Part shown: positions 52,932 to 61,005 of the stretch, one piece after another
Position numbering within the stretch: position 1 is the first letter of the stretch
How the letters are laid out: each line of letters starts with the position of its first letter
NCBI GenBank assembly: GCA_946482615.1
Contig: CAMLSF010000001.1
Span: forward strand, 4,420-68,419
Length of the DNA stretch: 64,000 bases
Direction of reading: 5' to 3'
From: an uncultured Chromatiaceae bacterium
Lineage (GTDB): Bacteria; Pseudomonadota; Gammaproteobacteria; Enterobacterales; Alteromonadaceae
The notes under the pieces: generated by a model
The model's input: only the letters and a program-made list of their open reading frames with translations
The model's database searches: none
What the model was told of the DNA's origin: nothing
Position numbers and translations under genes: made by a program

Positions 52932-53654
52932 TTAGCGGCACAGCTGAACCATAGTGGCCACTTTTTGTGGGTCTACTCTGCCCTGACTGAGCACGGCTGA
53001 ATAACTGTGCACAGACCAGAGGTTGCCCGCAGCTTTTAAGCTATCCACTACTGTGGTCAGATTGCTAAGGTTCACACCTCCGCCAACTACCAGTTCAATA
53101 CGGCCTGCGGCCTGAATGTGCAGTTGCTCTAAGTGCGCAAGACCATGCATCACTCCCAGATTGCTGCCCCATGCAGTACCGGCGCTCAGCACTCTGTCGA
53201 CCCCGGATTCGATCAGTTGCTCCAGTGCCTGACGCTGGTCCTTTATCGCATCAAAAGCGCGATGAAAAGTCACCTGCAGCCCCAGCTTTTTAGCCTGATT
53301 CACCAACAGATCCAGCGAAGGCAAATCCAGGCAAAGCTCTGGATTTAATAGCCCCAACACTACACCATTGGCACCAGCATCAGCAGCCTGAGCAATAGCC
53401 AGTTGCATAGAGGCCAACTCAGCTTTCGTCTGAATTTGATCGTCGCTGCGAAACCTCACCATCACCAGCAATCCGGGGACAGTCACAAAAGCCTGACGCG
53501 CTTTTTTCATGGCAAGCAGAGTGGGGGTCATGCCCTGTTGCTGCATATCAGCACAAAGCTCTATACGACTGGCACCACCTTGCAATGCTGCTTTAACATT
53601 GGCTTCCAGCTGTTCTGAATCGTCGGCGTTAATGCAAATTTCCAGCTGTGTCAT
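52932..53654 (-). CDS. cutC: CutC family protein
   Basis: TIM-barrel protein named for copper homeostasis, 240 residues. Family marks: LEICINADDSEQLEANVKAALQGGASRIELCADMQQQGMTP, VMVRFRSDD, GLQVTFHRAFDAI and SGVDRVLSAGTA. Direct copper handling is disputed for the family. I start at ATG 53654 (MTQLEICI); the open frame reaches further upstream into the asparaginase gene. Third gene of an operon with glycosylasparaginase and a GlcNAc kinase, an association that hints at a carbohydrate role. Confidence 0.9.
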   Translation of the reverse strand: MTQLEICINADDSEQLEANVKAALQGGASRIELCADMQQQGMTPTLLAMKKARQAFVTVPGLLVMVRFRSDDQIQTKAELASMQLAIAQAADAGANGVVLGLLNPELCLDLPSLDLLVNQAKKLGLQVTFHRAFDAIKDQRQALEQLIESGVDRVLSAGTAWGSNLGVMHGLAHLEQLHIQAAGRIELVVGGGVNLSNLTTVVDSLKAAGNLWSVHSYSAVLSQGRVDPQKVATMVQLCR

Positions 53655-53694
53655 GGTAAAAGTTCCGACGCCTTGCAGCCGAATGACCGGAACA

Positions 53695-54666
53695 TCAGAC
53701 TCCGGCTCCGAGCAGACTTTTGCCATCAAGCAGTTGACTGCCCGCTTTGTTTTGTACGGCGTAATTAAAACCAGGCTGAATGCCATAAGCCCCATACTGG
53801 CCTTGTTTATTTAATGCCAGAAAACCTACCTGATACTGCGCATAATCACCCAGCTTACGGGCAATACGCAGTACAGCTTGTTTACAGGCATCTTCCGGAC
53901 TGGCGCCCTGACGCATCATTTCGACCACCAGATGGCTGCCTACAGTTTTGATCATCAGCTCGCCCATGCCGGTGGCCGTGGCGGCCCCTATATCATTGTC
54001 GACATACAAACCCGCGCCGATAAGAGGTGAATCACCGACCCGGCCATGCATTTTGTAAGCTGCACCGCTGGTGGTACAAGCGCCACTTAAATTGCCGGCA
54101 GCATCCAGCGCCAGCATGCCGATGGTGTCGTGATTTTCGATATTAATTTGCTGAATTTTCTGGTCTTTTAACCAGGCTTTCCAGTCCGCTTCGGCTTCAG
54201 GAGTCAGCAGGTTTTCTTCTTTAAAACCCTGCTGCAAAGCAAAGTGTTTCGCGCCTTCGCCGACCAGCATCACATGAGGTGTTTTTTCCATCACCAGCCG
54301 TGCCACTGATATCGGATGTTTAATGTTCTGCAAAAAGGCCACTGAACCACAGTTCATATGCTCATCCATAATGCAGGCATCCAGAGTCACTATACCGTCC
54401 CTGTCCGGGTAACCGCCGTAGCCGACAGTCCTGACTTTGGGGTCGGCTTCAGGCACCCGCACTCCGGCCTCAACCGCATCCAAAGCCCGGCCACCTTTGG
54501 CCAACACTTGCCAGGCCGCTGCATTGGCAGCCACCCCATGCTCCCAGGTAGACACCACTATGGCTTCAGGTTGTTTTTTGGTGGCAGCAAAAGCCGGACT
54601 GATTTTGGTCAGGCCTGTCAGGCCTAATAAAGCGGATAATTTCAGAAAATCACGTCTTGAGCGCAT
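53695..54666 (-). CDS. N4-glucosylasparaginase (Ntn hydrolase), Tat-exported
   Basis: Cleaves the bond between GlcNAc and Asn left over from N-glycoprotein breakdown. 323 residues. A Tat signal MRSRRDFLKLSALLGLTGL starts it. The self-processing site and nucleophile is Thr near 179 in ENHDTIGMLALDAAGN; substrate residues are in SGAAYKMHGRVGDSPLIGAGLYVDN and ATATGMGE. It overlaps the GlcNAc-kinase stop by one base. Its liberated GlcNAc could feed that kinase. Confidence 0.93.
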   Translation of the reverse strand: MRSRRDFLKLSALLGLTGLTKISPAFAATKKQPEAIVVSTWEHGVAANAAAWQVLAKGGRALDAVEAGVRVPEADPKVRTVGYGGYPDRDGIVTLDACIMDEHMNCGSVAFLQNIKHPISVARLVMEKTPHVMLVGEGAKHFALQQGFKEENLLTPEAEADWKAWLKDQKIQQINIENHDTIGMLALDAAGNLSGACTTSGAAYKMHGRVGDSPLIGAGLYVDNDIGAATATGMGELMIKTVGSHLVVEMMRQGASPEDACKQAVLRIARKLGDYAQYQVGFLALNKQGQYGAYGIQPGFNYAVQNKAGSQLLDGKSLLGAGV

Positions 54667-55589
54667 TAGTTTTCCTTAACAACACGCAGAGCCGCCTGAT
54701 GCGACTGCCTGGCAAATAAAATGGCGCCTTGTTCCGGGGAAGACAACGCAGGATTGATACACAAGGACAATTGAGGATCCAGCCAGGGTTTTATCCGTTC
54801 TGAAATACCGCCTATCATCGACACGCGGGACACCTTAGTCTCCAGCAACTTACGGATCACCTGATTGATAAAAGCAGCACCATGCTGAATAAAAGACAAA
54901 CAAACTTTGTCGCCCTGATCTGCCAGCTCAAACACCAGCGGTGCCAGCCTGGCATACTCTGTGGCTGCGGCATTCATATACTGTTCTGCCAGTTCTGTTG
55001 CTGTTTTATCTTTCAGCAAAACAGCAGTCAGCTTAGTGGGTAAGCCCACACCATCCGCATCCAGCAACACAGCTTTGACAGCTTCAAGGCCAAACCACGA
55101 ACCGCTGCAAGTCGCATTGATTGGAAAACCATAACCCCCAATTTGGGTCAGTTGGCCCTGATGAGCAGATAAAGAGCTAAAACCGGTACCAAGAATAATT
55201 ACAGCGCCGTCCAGTCCCTGATGAGCTCCTGTCGCGGCTATATGTAAATCAGTGGTCAGATATAAAGCTTTGAATGGATGTTGCCACTGCTGCATCGCCT
55301 GCTGCATCAAGGGCAAATGAAGGCCTGCAAGTCCAGCACCTACAATAAGTTGCTTTTTATCAGCCGGAGTTAAACCTGCCTGCAATAAGGCTTCGTCTGT
55401 TGCCCTGAGAATAGACTGGATAGCTTGTTCTGTACTGTACACAGGATTGGCAGGTCCGCCGCGCCCCTCGCCCAGTAACAAGCCTGTATCGTCCTGCAAC
55501 ATAACCCGGCAATGGCTGCCTCCACCATCTATGCCCAGGTACCAGGCTTTGCTTATCCTATTTTCGGCAGATACCACTCTATCCGTCAT
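54666..55589 (-). CDS. N-acetylglucosamine kinase-like ATPase (BadF/BadG family)
   Basis: Sugar kinase of the ASKHA/BadF group, 307 residues. Phosphate-1 loop GIDGGGSHCRVML; second phosphate motif GAVIILGTGFSSLS; GSWFGLEAVKAVL and a C-terminal adenosine motif VSMIGGISERIKPWL. The combination suits GlcNAc kinases of gammaproteobacterial chitin/GlcNAc use. First of a three-gene operon; AAGGA eleven bases before the ATG. Confidence 0.82.
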   Translation of the reverse strand: MTDRVVSAENRISKAWYLGIDGGGSHCRVMLQDDTGLLLGEGRGGPANPVYSTEQAIQSILRATDEALLQAGLTPADKKQLIVGAGLAGLHLPLMQQAMQQWQHPFKALYLTTDLHIAATGAHQGLDGAVIILGTGFSSLSAHQGQLTQIGGYGFPINATCSGSWFGLEAVKAVLLDADGVGLPTKLTAVLLKDKTATELAEQYMNAAATEYARLAPLVFELADQGDKVCLSFIQHGAAFINQVIRKLLETKVSRVSMIGGISERIKPWLDPQLSLCINPALSSPEQGAILFARQSHQAALRVVKEN

Positions 55590-55751
55590 CTTGGGACTGT
55601 TCCTTTTGTATATGGGCTGCTACGGCCAGTTGTCCACCGGCCTGGCTGTCAGCTCAATCTAAACCATCCGTATCAGAGTATCACCCCCTTCAGGCTCAGC
55701 GCTATGGATCCAAGCGGGGAAAGCAGCAAAACATCTCTCATTGCAAAAAAC

Positions 55752-56972
55752 TCAGCTTGCTGAACCTGTCAGCGGCGCGGCCCCCGAAGCAGTTGACGTC
55801 TGCATGTTCTGACGGGCTTTGCCCAAGCCAAAACACCAGCGCAACAGAGTAAAACGGCGGATGAATTCATAGCCCAGCCAACATGCTACAACGGTCAGAA
55901 CCAACAATAATGGAAACTCAAAAACTGCAGGTATAGCCCAGGGTTTAAGCCAACTGGCAAACAAAATAATCAGCGTCTGATGCAAAATATACCAGGGCAA
56001 TACAGCGTCGTTGCAGTACCTTAACAGCGGACTATTTGTTTTTGCCAGATAAGCTCCGGCGTACCCCAGCACGGCCAATAACCACAGCCAGTGGTTTGCT
56101 ATCAGCACTACTCCAAATAAAGTTTTCACCCAGACCGAAGTATCAAACTGTGCCGACACAGCAAATACATCATGGCGCTCAGCAATAATCAGGCTGTAAC
56201 ACAACAGGGCTAAACCCAGCCACAGCCTTCTGTGAGACACCAGCTGCTGCCACCATAAATCCTGCCGCGCCAGTAAAAAACCAGCGATAAAAACCAAAAA
56301 GTATTTGGCATGGTTATACCAGTCATCCACCAAAGCATGGGTACTGGGAAAATCGGCCCTTAAAGTCCACCAGGCCCAAAACATCAGAGCAAACACCAGC
56401 GCCAGGGCATAACGGCCCTGCAACTGCTGCAGCCAGCGCGCTTGTGCTACTGCATTTAGCAGCGGATAACACAGCAGCCCCAGCAGGCTGTAACACCATA
56501 AATAAGGAATAAACCAGGCGTGGTTCCAGGTCAGTAAGCCGATAGGGCTATGATGCTCCGGTAATAAGTCAGTGACAGGATTGATATACTGCCACCAGAA
56601 CTGCAAATAACCCGGCTGGATCAGCTGCTGGCTTAAGGCCTCGTAATAGACTTGCGGCACCACCACTACAAACATAGTGAATAACAAAGGGATCAATAAG
56701 CGTCTGGAACGTAGCCCAAACAGTTTCAACCTGCTGATCCGCGGCAAGACCAGACTCAGCGCCATACCTGCGAGTAAAAATAATAAAGACATACGCCATG
56801 GGTTGGTCAGGATCATTAAATCCTGCAATCCGGTAAAAGTCTGCTCACTTTTAATATGCCAGCCCCAGTCCGCCACATAATACATACCAATGTGGTACAA
56901 AATCAGCAAAGCAAAAGCCAGGCTGCGCAGCCAGTCCAGTTCGTATCGACGCGCGGTTAGTGTTCGTGTCAT
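55752..56972 (-). CDS. Acyltransferase family 3 membrane protein
   Basis: 406 residues with about ten membrane helices. Opens RRYELDWLRSLAFALLILYHIGMYYV, with the catalytic His of the acyltransferase-3 family in LYHIG; later LPWYILHQTLIILFASW is the usual helix near the end. Such enzymes move acetyl or other acyl groups onto membrane-exposed sugars or lipids. AAGGA site before ATG 56972. Divergent from a LytTR regulator across a palindromic repeat. Confidence 0.88.
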   Translation of the reverse strand: MTRTLTARRYELDWLRSLAFALLILYHIGMYYVADWGWHIKSEQTFTGLQDLMILTNPWRMSLLFLLAGMALSLVLPRISRLKLFGLRSRRLLIPLLFTMFVVVVPQVYYEALSQQLIQPGYLQFWWQYINPVTDLLPEHHSPIGLLTWNHAWFIPYLWCYSLLGLLCYPLLNAVAQARWLQQLQGRYALALVFALMFWAWWTLRADFPSTHALVDDWYNHAKYFLVFIAGFLLARQDLWWQQLVSHRRLWLGLALLCYSLIIAERHDVFAVSAQFDTSVWVKTLFGVVLIANHWLWLLAVLGYAGAYLAKTNSPLLRYCNDAVLPWYILHQTLIILFASWLKPWAIPAVFEFPLLLVLTVVACWLGYEFIRRFTLLRWCFGLGKARQNMQTSTASGAAPLTGSAS

Positions 56973-56990
56973 CCTACTTTTCCTTCACCC

Positions 56991-57107
56991 GTCGTACTTG
57001 AAGCTGCAGCTTTGTTGACTGCGTGCTCTCGCCCCGGTCACATAGGTGAACTATGCTCCCGGGGTCTCAAACACTTGTCGCCTCACTGCAACATCAATTA
57101 CTTAGGG
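56991..57107. repeat. Palindromic intergenic repeat element of about 117 bp
   Basis: The ends GTACTTGAAGCTGCAG and CTGCAACATCAATTAC are imperfect inverted copies (13 of 16). The middle folds as CCCGG...CATAG-GTGAA-CTATG...CCGGG. It fills the gap between the acyltransferase and LytTR genes and even supplies the latter's ribosome site. Similar elements are scattered through gammaproteobacterial genomes, as I recall. A partial copy of its centre lies at 59505-59540. Confidence 0.6.
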
Positions 57108-57114
57108 TGTATTT

Positions 57115-58104
57115 ATGTGGTGTAATGTTGGACTTAATTCTGTCTGCTATGCATTCCGGCAAACAGAGCTGAATAGGTTGGTGGTGGAATTCAGGGATAA
57201 GAGGTGGCTGGTGGGGACGAACGCTGTGGCAAAAAACTGGTTTGAACTATTTGACCAACACAAGGTGCTGTATAGCTATCTGCTGTTTGCTGTGTATTTG
57301 CTGATCAACAACAGCATTAATGCCAGTTCGGTCTGGATCGAGCACCACAGAGACCCTTTGTCTGCGCTGCAATGGTGGGAACCTTTATTGTGGGAGTACA
57401 GCAGCGCCATAGGTACTTTGCTGCTGACGCCATTTTTAGTCTGGTTTTTTCACAAAGTACCGCCACGTTTTCAGGCGATAGGCTCACAATTAGCACTGCA
57501 TTTTATCGCCAGTCTGGTCTTTAGCGTCGGACATATCAGCCTGATGGTGGCGCTGCGTAAGCTGGTGTATTGGAGTCTGGACCGCAGTTATCATTTTGGC
57601 CCTTTAGCCCGTGAATTTTTTTATGAATACCGCAAAGATGTCTGGGGGTATTTGTTTATCTTTACGCTGTTTCAGTTGGGGCTTTTTGTCTACCGGCGCT
57701 TAAAAGGCGACGCTATGCTGATTGGTGCTGAGCAAAATGAAAGTAATACAGCAACCGGCCAAAGCAGCACAGCACCTGAACATTTTCTGGTGCGTAAGCT
57801 GGATAAAGAGTTTCTGGTCAAAGTGGAGGATATTGACTGGTTAGAATCGTCCGGCAACTACGTCAATTTACATAGCAAAGGCCGGATTTACCCGCTGCGG
57901 GCTACGCTAGCCAACACAGTGGAGCTGCTCCAGCACAAAGGCTTTAGCCGCATTCACCGCAGTTTAGCCGTTAACCACCATGCCATTCACAGCATCAGTT
58001 ACGATCCCAGTGGTGATGGTGAAATTTTACTCAGCAGTGGTGAGCGACTGAATTTATCCAGACGTTTTAAGGACGAATTCAGGGCAAGATTTCAAACCGC
58101 TTAA
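57115..58104 (+). CDS. Membrane-anchored LytTR transcriptional regulator
   Basis: 329 residues. Residues about 48-70, 95-112, 125-150 and 178-195 are four membrane helices. A linker leads to a C-terminal LytTR DNA-binding domain (about 225-325): KLDKEFLVKVEDIDWLESSGNYVNLHSKG, FSRIHRSLAVNHHAI and ERLNLSRRFKDEF. ATG 57115 has AGGGTG upstream; GTG starts near 57209 would remove an odd 30-residue head and cannot be excluded. Probably controls the divergent acyltransferase (inference). Confidence 0.85.
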   Translation: MWCNVGLNSVCYAFRQTELNRLVVEFRDKRWLVGTNAVAKNWFELFDQHKVLYSYLLFAVYLLINNSINASSVWIEHHRDPLSALQWWEPLLWEYSSAIGTLLLTPFLVWFFHKVPPRFQAIGSQLALHFIASLVFSVGHISLMVALRKLVYWSLDRSYHFGPLAREFFYEYRKDVWGYLFIFTLFQLGLFVYRRLKGDAMLIGAEQNESNTATGQSSTAPEHFLVRKLDKEFLVKVEDIDWLESSGNYVNLHSKGRIYPLRATLANTVELLQHKGFSRIHRSLAVNHHAIHSISYDPSGDGEILLSSGERLNLSRRFKDEFRARFQTA

Positions 58105-58105
58105 C

Positions 58106-59413
58106 TCAGACAACACTTAACACCAGACTGATAATCACCCCCGTCACCAGCAACTGCAGCAGGCAATAGCCCATGATGTCTTTGGCTTTCAGGCCTGCTA
58201 TCGCCAACACAGGCAAAGCCCAAAAGGGTTGGATCAGATTGGTCCAGGCATCCCCCCAGGCCACAGCCATGGCAATACGATTCACTTCAGCTCCTAACTC
58301 CAGAGCAGCAGGCAACATTACAGGAGCCTGCACTGCCCACTGACCACCGCCGGATGGAATAAAAATATTGACTAAACCAGCGCTGATAAAAGTCCAGAAT
58401 GCCAGACTGTCTGCCGTGGCAAAACTAACAAAGCATTGCGATAAACTTTCAGCTAAACCCGACTGCATCATCACTGCCATAATGCCGGCATAAAACGGAA
58501 ACTGAATAATAATACCAGCCCCACCCTGAATGGCCTGCTGCAGGCTATGCAATAACCGCCTTGGTGTGCCATGCAGCAAAATTGCCAGAAATAAAAATAA
58601 GAAGTTCACTATATTCAGATTCAGCCCCCCGGCTTTGGCAAAATACTGCAGCAAATAAGCCGCGGCAGCCACAGCTATTAAAGCTGTGATAACAAAGCTG
58701 TTTTCCAGCTTATCGGCCGGACGCTCTGTGGTTAGATCGGGCAAAGTTTCAGGGGTTAACTTAGCAGGGTCTATATAAACTGCGTCTTCGGCTTTGGGTC
58801 GCATCAGGTAATTCAGCAGCGGCACCACAACACATAAAGCCGCCACCAGCACCAGATTAAATAACGAAAAAATAGTGTCGGATGTTGGAATAATACCTAT
58901 CTGAGCTTCGGCAAAATGGCCGGACGTGGCAATAGTTAAAGGCACAGAACCCGACAGGCCGCCATGCCAAATGACAAAACCTGAATAAGCGCTGGCGATC
59001 AGTAAGGGGTAATCGACCTGAATACGTCGTGCTAAAGCTTTAGCAAATAAAGCCCCTACTACTAAACCAAAACCCCAGTTCAGCCAGCTGGCAGCTAAAG
59101 ACACCAGCGTCACCAGCACTATGGCCTGACCCGCAGTTTTGGCAAGTGTCGCCAGCCTGTCCAGCAAAGAGCTGACTAAAGGAGTGCTTGCCAGCATAAA
59201 ACCTGTCACCAGCACCAACAGCATTTGCATCGAAAAACTCAGCAAGCCCCAAAAGCCATCACCCCATTGCTGTGCCACAACCAAAGGGCTTTGTTGTTCA
59301 AAGAGGATGGCGGCGACAAACACCAACAGACTCAATAACAACACAAAAATATAAGGGTCAGGCAGGTAACGCTCAACCAGTTTCACCAGAGGTTTAGCAA
59401 CGGCATTTAACAT
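58106..59413 (-). CDS. atoE: Short-chain fatty acid transporter, AtoE family
   Basis: 435 residues, about eleven membrane helices. Begins VAKPLVKLVERYLPDPYIFVLLLSLLVF and carries SWLNWGFGLVVGALFAKAL, SAYSGFVIWHGGLSGSVPL and IFIPSGGGQWAVQAPVMLPAA, typical of the AtoE/YfaV-type carriers that take up short fatty acids such as butyrate. Convergent with the LytTR gene. Alone, no ato catabolic genes beside it. Confidence 0.88.
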   Translation of the reverse strand: MLNAVAKPLVKLVERYLPDPYIFVLLLSLLVFVAAILFEQQSPLVVAQQWGDGFWGLLSFSMQMLLVLVTGFMLASTPLVSSLLDRLATLAKTAGQAIVLVTLVSLAASWLNWGFGLVVGALFAKALARRIQVDYPLLIASAYSGFVIWHGGLSGSVPLTIATSGHFAEAQIGIIPTSDTIFSLFNLVLVAALCVVVPLLNYLMRPKAEDAVYIDPAKLTPETLPDLTTERPADKLENSFVITALIAVAAAAYLLQYFAKAGGLNLNIVNFLFLFLAILLHGTPRRLLHSLQQAIQGGAGIIIQFPFYAGIMAVMMQSGLAESLSQCFVSFATADSLAFWTFISAGLVNIFIPSGGGQWAVQAPVMLPAALELGAEVNRIAMAVAWGDAWTNLIQPFWALPVLAIAGLKAKDIMGYCLLQLLVTGVIISLVLSVV

Positions 59414-59504
59414 ATGAAAAAACCCAGAGCCATAAGGATAATAAAATCAAACTACTAGCATTTTCTGCGATCGACAAGCGAACCGCTGATCAGCCCTCAG
59501 TTGC

Positions 59505-59540
59505 AAGGGAGCATAGTTCCGGTCACTGGCATGATGCATC
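59505..59540. repeat. Partial copy of the palindromic element centre
   Basis: GGGAGCATAGTTCCGGTCAC resembles the centre of the 56991-57107 element read in reverse (GGGAGCATAGTTCACC...GGTCAC). It is in the 288-bp gap between the transporter and the RiPP precursor gene; the remainder of the gap holds a TTGAC-ACC-GTCAA inverted repeat (59644-59656), a possible regulator site. Confidence 0.4.
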
Positions 59541-59701
59541 AAATCCAGATTACATCACTTTGCTATTTGTACATTGTGATACATACGCAGGGTTTTTGGA
59601 CACTCTGCAGATACTTAGGCTCCGTATGATTGGCTTGTTGTCTTTGACACCGTCAAGGCAACTCACCATCAATCTTATACAGAGACTAGAGAGAATATTT
59701 T

Positions 59702-60136
59702 ATGAGTACTGTTAAATCACTGAATAACCGCGCTCTTCTTATCGGCATTACTCTTAGCGGATTGACTTTAGGTCAGCAGGCTTTTGCCGTTGAGGCCCTG
59801 CCGCAAGGATACCAACTCAGCACTTTCCATGCCGGTGTTGAAGGAAAATGTGGCGAAGGTAAATGCGGCAGCACAGAGTCTAAAACTGCCGAGGGTAAAT
59901 GTGGCGAAGGCCAATGCGGGGACGCGAAGTTCAATGCTATCGACACTGATGATGATGCACGAGTGTCTCTGGCTGAATTCCTTGTGGTCGCCCCTGGGAA
60001 TAAGGCTGTGTTTGACAAAAAGGATACCAATAAAGATGGCTACATCGACGAGCGCGAATCCTATTTAAGTGTAAAAGCGGCCTATAACGAAAATGGCAAA
60101 GAATTACCTACCGGGTTGTTCTCTACTGAATACTGA
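59702..60136 (+). CDS. HvfA-like EGKCG-repeat RiPP precursor with EF-hand pair
   Basis: 144 residues. A Sec signal peptide ends near QQAFA (residue 29). GYQLS follows, then four pentads: EGKCG, EGKCG (about 47-56), EGKCG, EGQCG (about 63-72), the cysteine motif that MNIO (DUF692) enzymes turn into oxazolone/thioamide in HvfA/bufferin copper-binding peptides. The C-terminal half is two EF-hands: DTDDDARVSLAE (about 80-91, Gly6 replaced by Ala) and DTNKDGYIDERE (about 108-119). Likely periplasmic copper chelator; calcium may act through the EF-hands. Modification is inferred from motif and neighbours. Confidence 0.75.
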   Translation: MSTVKSLNNRALLIGITLSGLTLGQQAFAVEALPQGYQLSTFHAGVEGKCGEGKCGSTESKTAEGKCGEGQCGDAKFNAIDTDDDARVSLAEFLVVAPGNKAVFDKKDTNKDGYIDERESYLSVKAAYNENGKELPTGLFSTEY

Positions 60137-60144
60137 GTTATACA

Positions 60145-60173
60145 GACAGCCCCACCCCAGAGTTGGGGCTGTC
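60145..60173 (+). terminator. Hairpin after the RiPP precursor
   Basis: GACAGCCCCA and TGGGGCTGTC form a perfect 10-bp stem with a 9-base loop, 8 bases after the precursor stop. No T-run; it could act as an attenuator that leaves the precursor mRNA in excess. Confidence 0.6.
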
Positions 60174-60264
60174 ACCTGATCCGGCTGGAGCACCATTGGA
60201 CAGCCTCGACAGCTATTCAGGTCTTTACTATAGAATAAGTGAATTATTGATACTAAGGGTTGTC

Positions 60265-61005
60265 ATGGAACAGGTTGAACATATTCTGGTTGTAGACGAC
60301 GACAGAGAAATCCGTGAGCTGGTAGGCAACTACCTGACCAAAAATGGCATGAGAGTCAGTCTGGCTGCTGATGGCCGGCAAATGCGCTCTTTTCTTGAAG
60401 CCAATACCGTAGACCTGATTGTGCTGGATATTATGATGCCGGGAGACGATGGTTTGCGTTTATGCCGTGAACTGCGCGTCAGCAAACATAAAGCCATCCC
60501 TGTTGTGTTATTGACGGCCCGCAGTGACGAAACCGATCGCATTATTGGTCTGGAAATGGGGGCTGACGATTACCTGACCAAACCTTTTTCGGCCCGCGAA
60601 TTACTGGCACGTATTAATGCCGTTTTGCGCCGCACCCGTATGTTACCGCCGAACCTGCAGATCACTGAAAGCAGCCGTTTAATAGGTTTTGGCGACTGGC
60701 GGCTGGATACCAGCGCCCGGCATTTGCTGGACAATACCGGCACTGTGGTGTCGTTAAGTGGCGCCGAATACAGATTATTGCGGGTCTTTCTGGATCATCC
60801 ACAACGGGTACTGAGCCGTGAGCAATTACTGAATCTGACTCAAGGCCGTGAAGCTGACATTTTTGACCGCTCCATTGATTTGCTGGTCAGCCGTTTGCGC
60901 CAGCGCCTGCGGGATGATGCCCGTGAAGCGGCCTGTATTAAAACAGTGCGCAACGAAGGTTATGTCTTTACCTTGCCGCTGCAACTGCTTGAGCCGGACT
61001 CCTGA
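60265..61005 (+). CDS. OmpR-family response regulator
   Basis: 246 residues from ATG 60265 (AAGGG upstream). Receiver with the acidic pair VDDDREI, phospho-Asp near 54 in LIVLDIMMPGDDG, Thr in LLTARSD and Lys in YLTKPFSA; then a winged-helix DNA-binding domain (SLSGAEYRLLRVFLDHPQRVLSREQLLN, TVRNEGYVF). Its ATG stop overlaps the kinase gene. Its place after the metallophore precursor suggests a metal or redox signal. Confidence 0.92.
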   Translation: MEQVEHILVVDDDREIRELVGNYLTKNGMRVSLAADGRQMRSFLEANTVDLIVLDIMMPGDDGLRLCRELRVSKHKAIPVVLLTARSDETDRIIGLEMGADDYLTKPFSARELLARINAVLRRTRMLPPNLQITESSRLIGFGDWRLDTSARHLLDNTGTVVSLSGAEYRLLRVFLDHPQRVLSREQLLNLTQGREADIFDRSIDLLVSRLRQRLRDDAREAACIKTVRNEGYVFTLPLQLLEPDS

